This document shows positions 1-5,246 of a stretch of 5,565 bases of DNA, one piece after another. Numbering within the stretch: the stretch's first letter is position 1; each line of letters begins with the position of its first letter. This stretch comes from JADYZU01 sp964443055 (GTDB lineage: Bacteria; Pseudomonadota; Alphaproteobacteria; Rhodobacterales; Rhodobacteraceae). Where the stretch lies: contig CAYUBT010000170.1 of the NCBI GenBank assembly GCA_964443055.1, positions 1 to 5,565 of the forward strand. The letters are read 5' to 3'. A program made the translations under genes and the position numbers. The notes below the pieces were generated by a model. It saw only the letters and a program-made list of their open reading frames with translations. It was not told the origin of the DNA and did no database searches.

Positions 1-145
1 GAGGAGGCGCAGCCGGTGCGGCAAGCCAGATCGCGTGAGGACCGGGTTGCTTCGCTATGCTCGCAATCCCGGGGCGTGCAGCACCCCCCTCGCCGCCGTC
101 GGGCAGAGGGCCTATAAGGGCGCGGACCGTCACCGGAGCCTGCGC
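1..145 (+). other. Leader of rpiA, possible end of an upstream gene
   Basis: No complete gene is visible here. One forward frame reads a short Gly/Ala-rich peptide ending GGAAGAASQIA with a TGA at 36-38, which could be the C-terminus of an upstream gene cut by the window edge, but it is too short to assign. The rpiA reading frame itself stays open back through this stretch, yet the extra residues look unlike an RpiA N-terminus and read as low-quality Arg-rich translation. A TATAAG at 113-118 resembles a -10 box and would leave a short 5' leader, but no convincing -35 box lies 16-18 bases upstream of it. Confidence 0.35.
135..138 (+). promoter_or_regulatory. Ribosome binding site of rpiA
   Basis: GGAG lies 7 bases before the ATG at 146. 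This spacing is ideal and helps choose 146 over the GTG at 35, which would add 37 residues with no family support. Confidence 0.6.
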
Positions 146-934
146 ATGTCACCGCCCCTCTCGCCCATCGACACCGCGAAATTCGTGGCCGCCAAACATG
201 CCTCGCGTCTTGTCGAGCCGGGCATGAAGGTGGGGCTCGGCACCGGCTCGACCGCCGCCTGGCTCGTGCGGGCGCTGGGCGAGCGCATTCGCGACGAGGG
301 GCTTGATTTCCGCGCGACCTCGACCTCGACGCGCACGGCAGAACTGGCGCAGGACGTGGGCATCCGGATCGAGCCGCTGGACAGCCTGGGCTGGCTCGAC
401 CTGACCATCGACGGGGCCGACGAATTCGACGGTGCCCTGAACCTGATCAAGGGCGGCGGCGGCGCGCTCCTGCAGGAGAAGATCGTCGCCACGGCCAGCG
501 ATCGCGTGGTCGTGATCGCCGATGCGGGCAAGGCGGTCGAGACTCTCGGGGCCTTTCCGCTGCCGGTCGAGGTCATCCCCTTCGGCTGGCGCACCACGAT
601 GGCGCTGATCGGCGAGCTGCTGGTCGGGCTTGACGTGCTCGGGCGCGAGGGTGTCCTGCGCATGAACGGCGACATGCCCTTCGTCACCGACGAAGGCCAT
701 CACATCATCGACCTGCACCTGGGCCGGATCGGCAATGCACGGCAACTGGCGCTGGTGCTGAACCAGATCCCCGGCGTGGTCGAGAACGGGCTTTTCATCG
801 ACATCTGCGATGCGGTGGTGATCGGTCATGGCGACGGGCGGGTCGAGATGCGCGATCCCGCTGCGGGCGCGCATGAGGAGGCGCGCTACGTGATCGTAGC
901 GGATGACAACATCTTTACCGAGATCAGCGAGTGA
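146..934 (+). CDS. rpiA: Ribose-5-phosphate isomerase A
   Basis: This cytosolic enzyme interconverts ribose 5-phosphate and ribulose 5-phosphate in the non-oxidative pentose phosphate pathway. From the ATG at 146 the protein has 262 residues, somewhat longer than the 219-residue E. coli enzyme but in keeping with alphaproteobacterial versions. The family motifs are all present: the phosphate-binding GLGTGSTA (residues 30-37), TSTSTRT (58-64), DGADE (89-93), KGGGGAL (102-108) and QEKIVA (110-115). Asp89, Asp92, Lys102 and Glu111 have the same spacing as the E. coli active-site residues Asp81, Asp84, Lys94 and Glu103, so the enzyme should be active. LPVEVIPFGW further on is also typical. A GGAG ribosome binding site supports this start. 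The next gene, gor, lies 109 bases downstream in the same direction and may be co-transcribed, although a structured element sits between them. Confidence 0.96.
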   Translation: MSPPLSPIDTAKFVAAKHASRLVEPGMKVGLGTGSTAAWLVRALGERIRDEGLDFRATSTSTRTAELAQDVGIRIEPLDSLGWLDLTIDGADEFDGALNLIKGGGGALLQEKIVATASDRVVVIADAGKAVETLGAFPLPVEVIPFGWRTTMALIGELLVGLDVLGREGVLRMNGDMPFVTDEGHHIIDLHLGRIGNARQLALVLNQIPGVVENGLFIDICDAVVIGHGDGRVEMRDPAAGAHEEARYVIVADDNIFTEISE

Positions 935-941
935 CGCAGGC

Positions 942-1013
942 GGGTGAGGGGGCCGTCTGCCCCCCGGCGCGTGCCGCGCCTCACCCCCGAGGGTATTTTC
1001 ACGAAGATGAAGA
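942..1013 (+). repeat. Structured intergenic element between rpiA and gor
   Basis: Bases 942-986 fold on paper into a compact three-way junction. An outer stem GGGTGA/TCACCC (942-947 with 981-986) encloses two hairpins. Hairpin A is GGGGGC/GCCCCC (948-953 with 959-964, loop CGTCT). Hairpin B is GGCGCG/CGCGCC (966-971 with 975-980, loop TGC). Only base 965 is unpaired at the junction, giving 18 perfect Watson-Crick pairs in 45 bases. An A/T-richer tail follows (987-1013) with GAGGGTATTTTC and then GAAGATGAAGAGG. I recall similar sequences, with two hairpins and a CCCCGAGG-TATTT-GAAG tail, in many Rhodobacteraceae intergenic regions, so this is probably one copy of a dispersed repeat family. 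It might terminate or attenuate transcription after rpiA, but the T run is only four bases and lies about 10 bases past the stem, so it is not a textbook intrinsic terminator. Only this copy is in the window, so calling it a repeat rests on memory. Confidence 0.5.
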
Positions 1014-1043
1014 GGCCCGTCAGGCCGGGCCGGAAAGGGTGCG

Positions 1044-2417
1044 ATGAGCAGGCAGGAGGTGGACCTTTTCGTCATCGGCGGCGGTTCGGGCGGTGTGCGG
1101 GCCGCGCGGATGGCGGCCGCGGCGGGCGCGCGGGTCGCGCTGGCCGAGGACAGCCGCATGGGTGGAACCTGTGTCATCCGCGGCTGCGTCCCCAAGAAGC
1201 TGATGGTCTTTGCTGCCTCGGTACCCGGCATGGTCGGGGAGGCGCGGAGCTATGGCTGGGACATGGGGGCGGCGACTTTCGACTGGCGCCGGTTCCGGGG
1301 CCAGCTCACGGCCGAGCTTGACCGGCTCGAAAGCGTCTATCGCGGCCTGCTGGAAGGTTCGGGCGTCGAGATCCACGACCAGCGCGCCGTGCTGGACGGG
1401 CCGGGGGCGGTGCGGCTGGCGGACGGACGGGTGATCCGCACGGCGCGCATCCTCATCGCGACCGGCGGACGACCGTCGCGGCCCGATGTGCCGGGGGCGG
1501 AGCTGGCGATGGTCTCGGACGATATCTTCACGCTCGACCATCTGCCCGAAAGCCTGCTGGTCGTGGGCGGCGGTTACATCGCCTGCGAGATGGCCTCGAT
1601 CCTGGCCGGGCTCGGGGTGCGTGTCACGCTCATGCACCGTGCGCCGAAGATCCTGCGCGGCTTTGACGAGGAGGCGCGGGATCTTGTCGCCGAAGGGCTG
1701 CGCGCGCGGGGAATCACGTTGATCGCCGGGCGCGAGCCGGCAGCGATCGAGGGGGAGCCGGGCGGCGTGCAGCCCCGGCCGTTGCGGTTGCGCGATTCCG
1801 CGGGCGAGGCGACGGATTACGGCGGGGTGCTGCTGGCGACCGGGCGCGATGCGAACACGTCCGGCATGGGGCTCGAGGCGGCGGGAGTCGCGCTGGATGA
1901 ATGGGGCGCGGTGGTGGCGGACGACCATTCGCGCACGAGCGCACCGGGTATCTGGGCCGTGGGCGATGTCACCGACCGGGTGAATCTCACGCCCGTGGCG
2001 ATCCGCGAGGCCATGGCCTTCGTCGAGACCGAGTTTCGCGACAATCCGGTGCCGGTCGATCATGACCTCATCCCCTCGGCCGTCTTCACCGATCCCGAAT
2101 TCGGCACGGTGGGGCTGACCGAGGAGGAGGCGCGCAAGGCCGGGCCGGTGGAAATCTATGCCACGACCTTCCGCCCGATGCGTTCGGCCTTTGCCGGAAG
2201 CCCGGCCCGTGTCATGATGAAGCTTGTCGTCGCGACCGATACGCGCCGCGTGCTGGGCTGCCATATCGTGGCACCCGAAGCCGGCGAGATGATCCAGCTT
2301 GCGGGCATCGCCGTGAAAATGGGCGCGACCAAGGAAGATTTCGACCGCGTCTGCGCCGTGCATCCGACGATGGCCGAAGAACTGGTGACCATGCGCGAGC
2401 CTGTGCGGACTTACTGA
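1044..2417 (+). CDS. gor: Glutathione-disulfide reductase (NADPH)
   Basis: This cytosolic FAD enzyme reduces oxidised glutathione with NADPH and keeps the thiol pool reduced. The 457-residue length is normal. The FAD-binding Rossmann motif IGGGSGG is at residues 11-17. The redox-active disulfide lies in GGTCVIRGCVPKK (40-52), with Cys43 and Cys48 in the CxxxxC arrangement of glutathione reductases. A second Rossmann fold, VVGGGYIACE (173-182), binds the nucleotide; Arg199 and Arg205 in HRAPKILRGFD match the basic residues that favour NADPH over NADH. The second FAD motif, GIWAVGDVTDRVNLTPVA, follows. The C-terminal HPTMAEE places the catalytic His440-Glu445 pair, which works across the dimer interface. 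The CVIRGC spacer and the arginines argue against dihydrolipoamide dehydrogenase or mercuric reductase. GGAAAGG (1032-1038) serves as a rather close ribosome binding site. Its partner rpiA belongs to the pathway that generates NADPH. Confidence 0.95.
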   Translation: MSRQEVDLFVIGGGSGGVRAARMAAAAGARVALAEDSRMGGTCVIRGCVPKKLMVFAASVPGMVGEARSYGWDMGAATFDWRRFRGQLTAELDRLESVYRGLLEGSGVEIHDQRAVLDGPGAVRLADGRVIRTARILIATGGRPSRPDVPGAELAMVSDDIFTLDHLPESLLVVGGGYIACEMASILAGLGVRVTLMHRAPKILRGFDEEARDLVAEGLRARGITLIAGREPAAIEGEPGGVQPRPLRLRDSAGEATDYGGVLLATGRDANTSGMGLEAAGVALDEWGAVVADDHSRTSAPGIWAVGDVTDRVNLTPVAIREAMAFVETEFRDNPVPVDHDLIPSAVFTDPEFGTVGLTEEEARKAGPVEIYATTFRPMRSAFAGSPARVMMKLVVATDTRRVLGCHIVAPEAGEMIQLAGIAVKMGATKEDFDRVCAVHPTMAEELVTMREPVRTY

Positions 2418-2430
2418 GTTCGGCGGATTG

Positions 2431-2460
2431 CTTGCATTTCGCGCGTGCCTGCCCAATTAG
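2431..2460 (+). promoter_or_regulatory. Candidate promoter of hflKC, possibly RpoH-type
   Basis: The 76-base gap between gor and hflK holds CTTGCAT at 2431-2437 and CCCAATTAG at 2452-2460. Read as a housekeeping promoter this is TTGCAT, 16 bases, CAATTA. Read as a heat-shock promoter, CTTG followed 16 bases after CTTGCA by CC-AT resembles the alphaproteobacterial RpoH pattern (CTTGAC, 17-18 bases, CYTATNT), with mismatches in both boxes. Transcription would start near 2466, about 28 bases before the hflK ATG. A heat-shock promoter would suit a membrane quality-control operon, but this is inferred from sequence resemblance only. Confidence 0.4.
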
Positions 2461-2493
2461 GGACGAACGCGGACTGACCGGGAAAGAGGTGAC

Positions 2494-3705
2494 ATGGCGG
2501 GACATAACGGCGGCCCCTGGGGTGGAGGCGGTCGCGGCAATGGCGGCGACGATGGCGGACGGGGTGGCGGTGATGACCGTAGACCACCGCATCGGCCGGG
2601 CGACGCTCCGCATATTCCCGAGATCGACCAGTTGGTGAACCGTGGCCGCGAACAGTTGCGCGTCCTGATGGGCGGCGGCGGAGGCCGGAGGCCCGGCGGC
2701 GGCAGTGGCGGAGACGGGCAGGGTTCTCCGCAGATGACGCGCGGCACGATGGCGATCATCGTCGTCGTCCTTCTTGGCCTCTGGTCGTTCATGTCCTTCT
2801 ACACCGTCCGCCCCGAAGAGCGTTCGGTCGAGATGTTTCTCGGCTCCTTCTCCTCGATCGGCGAGCCGGGCCTGAATTTCGCACCCTGGCCCGTCGTGAC
2901 CTATGAAGTTGTGAACGTGACCTCGGAGCGGACCGAATCGATCGGTTCCTCGGGGGTGACGGGTGACAACGCCGGGCTCATGCTCACGACCGACGCGAAT
3001 CTCGTGGACATCGGCTTCCAGGTGGTCTGGAACATCAACGATCCGGCCCAGTATCTCTTCAACATCCGTGACCCCGAACTGACGGTGCGCGCCGCAGCCG
3101 AATCAGTCATGCGCGAGATCATCGCCGAGACGCGGCTGCAGCCGATCCTTAACGTGGACCGGGGTGTGATCGCTGATCGTGCCCATAGCGGCACGCAAGA
3201 GGCGCTCGATTCTTACGAATCCGGCATCTCCGTCGTGCGGGTGAACCTGCAGCGCGCTGACCCGCCTTTGGATGTGATCGACAGTTTCCGCGCCGTGCAG
3301 GCGGCGGAACAGGAGCGTGACCGTCTGGAACGTCAGGCCGATGCCTATTCCAACCGTGTGGTTGCTGCCGCGCGCGGTCAGGCCGCGCAGATCACCGAAG
3401 AGGCTGCCGCTTACCGCGCGCGCGTCGTCAACGATGCGCTCGGGAGCGCGAGCCGCTTCACCGCGGTTCTAACCGAGTATCTGCGCGCGCCCGAAGTGAC
3501 GCGCAGGCGGCTCTATCTCGAGGCGATGGAGGGCGTGCTCGGCGGGGTGGACAAGATCATTCTCGATCCCTCGCTTTCGGGTGGCGAGGGCGGAGGAGGG
3601 GTGCTGCCCTTCCTGCCGCTCGACCGCCTGGCGCGCCCGCCCGCGCCCGCACCCGCTCAGGCTGCGCCCGCCGCTTCCGCCGCAACGATCGACATGGGGA
3701 ACTGA
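2494..3705 (+). CDS. hflK: FtsH protease modulator subunit HflK
   Basis: HflK pairs with HflC to form a large cage around the membrane-bound AAA protease FtsH and modulates which membrane proteins it degrades. The 403-residue protein begins with a cytoplasmic Gly-rich, disordered segment (residues 1-40), then a conserved amphipathic stretch PEIDQLVNRGREQLRVLMGG (42-61), a second Gly-rich linker (60-77), and one membrane helix at about 86-105 (MAIIVVVLLGLWSFMSF). The SPFH/band-7 domain follows, opening with VRPEERSVEMFLG, then a helical coiled-coil stretch from about 265 to 325 rich in Ala, Glu and Arg. The C-terminal tail is Gly-rich, then Pro/Ala-rich. This order matches HflK, which differs from HflC in having the Gly-rich N-terminus. 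AGAGG (2485-2489) is the ribosome binding site, and the first ATG of the frame fits the family start. Only three bases separate its stop from hflC, so the two are certainly co-transcribed. Confidence 0.95.
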   Translation: MAGHNGGPWGGGGRGNGGDDGGRGGGDDRRPPHRPGDAPHIPEIDQLVNRGREQLRVLMGGGGGRRPGGGSGGDGQGSPQMTRGTMAIIVVVLLGLWSFMSFYTVRPEERSVEMFLGSFSSIGEPGLNFAPWPVVTYEVVNVTSERTESIGSSGVTGDNAGLMLTTDANLVDIGFQVVWNINDPAQYLFNIRDPELTVRAAAESVMREIIAETRLQPILNVDRGVIADRAHSGTQEALDSYESGISVVRVNLQRADPPLDVIDSFRAVQAAEQERDRLERQADAYSNRVVAAARGQAAQITEEAAAYRARVVNDALGSASRFTAVLTEYLRAPEVTRRRLYLEAMEGVLGGVDKIILDPSLSGGEGGGGVLPFLPLDRLARPPAPAPAQAAPAASAATIDMGN

Positions 3706-3708
3706 GCC

Positions 3709-4872
3709 ATGAAGCGCGCAACCATTGCCCTCGTCGCCCTTGCCGTCCTCGTGGTGGCGTTCCTGTCTTCGGTCTTCGTCGTCAACGAGAAGCAGAAGGC
3801 TCTTGTCTTGCAGTTCGGCCAGATCCGTCAGGTGATCGAGGAGCCCGGCCTGTTCTTCAAGATTCCGCTCATCCAGGAGGTGGTGTATTACGAGGACCGG
3901 ATCCTCGGTCTCGACACCGACACGATCGAGATCACGCCCTCCGACAACCGGCGGCTCATCGTGGACGCCTTCGCCCGCTACCGCATCGCCGATCTGGTCC
4001 GCTTCCGGCAGGCCGTGGGCGTGGGTGGCGAGCGTGCGGCGGATGACCGGCTGTCAGCCATCCTCAATGCCAAGATCCGCGAAGTGCTGGGCTCCGAGAA
4101 TGTCCGTTCGGACACGATCCTCTCGGCCAACCGGCGCGATCTGATGATGCGCATCCAGACACTTGCCTCGGTCGAGGCTGCCGATCTGGGGCTGCAGGTC
4201 GTCGACGTGCGGCTGAAGCAGACCAACCTGCCCGCACAGAACCTCGATGCCACCTTCGCGCGGATGCGTGCCGAGCGCGAGCGTGAGGCCGCCGACGAGA
4301 TTGCACGCGGCAACGAGGCCGCGCAAAGGGTGCGGGCGCTGGCCGACCGGATCGTCACGGAAACCGTCTCGGCCGCCGAACGCGCCGCGCAGGTCGCGCG
4401 AGGCGCGGCCGATGCCGAGGCCAACCGCGTCTTTGCCGATGCCTATGGAGCGAACCCCGAGTTCTTCGACTTCTACCGTTCGCTCGGGGCTTATGACGCG
4501 GCGCTTGACGGCAGCAACTCCACCATGGTGCTGACGCCGGATTCGTCGTTCTTCGACTATCTCTACGACGAAGAGGGCACCGCAGGCCCGCCGCCGGAAG
4601 TCACGCCCGAAATGATCTCTGCTGCCGAGGCCGCGATGGAGGCCACCCGCCAGGCCGAGGTCAGGGCCGAGCAACTGCGCCGGGAGGTCGAGGAGCGCGC
4701 TGCCGCCGCCGAGGAGGCGCGCCGCGAGGCCGAGGCGCGCGGCTTCGAGGGCGTGCTGGGCGAGGCGGACGAGAACGACGCGGACCCGCTGGGCGGCGTG
4801 CTGGATGATCTGCCCACGCTGGACGATCTTCCGGTGAATGATGCCGGCGAGGACGCGGCACCTGCACCCTGA
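3709..4872 (+). CDS. hflC: FtsH protease modulator subunit HflC, with acidic C-terminal extension
   Basis: This is the partner of HflK in the FtsH-associated membrane cage. An N-terminal membrane anchor (about residues 5-25) is followed by FVVNEKQKALVLQFGQI, the SPFH/band-7 opening typical of HflC. VVDVRLKQTNLP and the coiled-coil segment ARMRAEREREAADEIARGNE follow, and the core closes with the family signature ANPEFFDFYRSLGAYDAAL and LTPDSSFFDYL near residue 285. About 100 residues then continue beyond that point: a second Ala/Glu/Arg coiled-coil (about 301-344) and a tail from 347 to 382 with 13 acidic and no basic residues, including the doubled motif LDDLP-T-LDDLP (365-375). That extension is unusual compared with the family core. 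GGGGA (3696-3700) at the end of hflK is the likely ribosome binding site. The stop overlaps the start of the next gene in TGATG. Confidence 0.94.
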   Translation: MKRATIALVALAVLVVAFLSSVFVVNEKQKALVLQFGQIRQVIEEPGLFFKIPLIQEVVYYEDRILGLDTDTIEITPSDNRRLIVDAFARYRIADLVRFRQAVGVGGERAADDRLSAILNAKIREVLGSENVRSDTILSANRRDLMMRIQTLASVEAADLGLQVVDVRLKQTNLPAQNLDATFARMRAEREREAADEIARGNEAAQRVRALADRIVTETVSAAERAAQVARGAADAEANRVFADAYGANPEFFDFYRSLGAYDAALDGSNSTMVLTPDSSFFDYLYDEEGTAGPPPEVTPEMISAAEAAMEATRQAEVRAEQLRREVEERAAAAEEARREAEARGFEGVLGEADENDADPLGGVLDDLPTLDDLPVNDAGEDAAPAP

Positions 4873-5066
4873 TGGCCTACGCACTTCTCGCCCTCGGTCT
4901 CGTCCTCGTGGTCGAGGGGCTGGTCTGGGCGCTCGCGCCCAGGCTGATCGAGGAGATGCTCGCTGCCCTCGCCGCGCTGCCCGAGGGCGCGCGGCGGACG
5001 CTGGGTCTCGCCGCGCTTGCGATCGGCGTGCTGCTGGTCTGGTGGGCACGGGCGCTGGGAGCATGA
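4872..5066 (+). CDS. DUF2065 (YjeT-like) small inner-membrane protein
   Basis: A 64-residue protein of unknown function in the DUF2065 family. It is nearly all membrane: a first hydrophobic helix at about residues 2-22 (MAYALLALGLVLVVEGLVWAL), a short linker containing APRLIEEMLAALAALPEGARRTLG, and a second helix at about 45-60 ending VLLVWWARALGA. The helix-loop-helix hairpin, the Glu within the first helix, and the length all match the family. The ATG shares its A with the hflC TGA, so translation is probably coupled to hflC. In E. coli the relative yjeT also lies just after hflC, so the link with HflKC persists across distant proteobacteria and suggests a role with the HflKC-FtsH complex. 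That role is inferred and I know of no demonstrated function. Confidence 0.85.
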   Translation: MAYALLALGLVLVVEGLVWALAPRLIEEMLAALAALPEGARRTLGLAALAIGVLLVWWARALGA

Positions 5067-5097
5067 CCCCCGGCGGGACCTGCTCACATGATTGGTT

Positions 5098-5109
5098 CAC
5101 GGGCCCGTG
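5098..5109. promoter_or_regulatory. 12-base perfect palindrome between DUF2065 gene and degP
   Basis: CACGGGCCCGTG reads the same on both strands. It falls in the spacer of a weak promoter-like pair, TTGGTT at 5092-5097 and GACAAT at 5114-5119 (16 bases apart), which is a position where an operator could act. In a window of this size and base composition one such palindrome is expected by chance, so a regulatory role is only a possibility. Confidence 0.15.
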
Positions 5110-5153
5110 CAGGGACAATCACGCTGTCTTTACGTGCCGCGATGCGGCTTGCG

Positions 5154-5182
5154 TTGCCAAGAGCGCGGTGCCGGTGAAAGAT
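5154..5182 (+). promoter_or_regulatory. Candidate sigma-70-like promoter of degP
   Basis: TTGCCA at 5154-5159 matches five of six bases of the -35 consensus. AAAGAT at 5177-5182 lies 17 bases further on but matches only three of six of the -10 consensus. The 180-base gap before degP (5067-5246) shows no clear terminator after the DUF2065 gene, so degP may be transcribed both by read-through from hflKC and from a promoter of its own. Nothing else convincing is visible in this gap. Confidence 0.25.
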
Positions 5183-5232
5183 CGAGCCCGCAACAGGGTG
5201 GCCCGCCACGGCCGGTGAGCGCCCCCGAAGTC

Positions 5233-5238
5233 AAGGAG
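5233..5238 (+). promoter_or_regulatory. Ribosome binding site fixing the GTG start of degP
   Basis: AAGGAG lies 8 bases before GTG at 5247, an almost ideal match and spacing. It favours GTG 5247 over the in-frame ATGs at 5280 and 5295, neither of which has a comparable site. Confidence 0.75.
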
Positions 5239-5246
5239 CAATACGC

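Noticed and set aside
35..145. N-terminal extension of RpiA from GTG at 35
   Set aside because: The added 37 residues do not resemble the family, while the ATG at 146 has a well-spaced GGAG and begins just before the conserved N-terminal helix.
149..1231. A 360-codon minus-strand open frame spanning rpiA, the gap and the start of gor
   Set aside because: No domain is recognisable and it runs through conserved active-site coding of two genes on the other strand.
1020..2456. A 478-codon open frame on the minus strand opposite gor
   Set aside because: It lies wholly over gor, whose motifs are unmistakable, and its translation is rich in His, Arg, Ala and Pro with no recognisable domain. Long antisense frames are expected in GC-rich genes with strong third-position bias.
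5064..5080. Possible terminator after the DUF2065 gene
   Set aside because: Only short C/G runs are present, with no stable stem and no T run, so no intrinsic terminator can be supported.
4054..5118. A 354-codon open frame on the minus strand across hflC, the DUF2065 gene and part of the following gap
   Set aside because: Its composition is Arg/Gly/Ala-rich with no family resemblance, and it opposes two well-supported genes. It is best explained as a compositional shadow.
5088..5177. A 29-codon Arg-rich open frame starting ATG at 5088 in the gap before degP
   Set aside because: It has no good ribosome binding site, no recognisable sequence, and is of a length expected by chance in GC-rich intergenic DNA.
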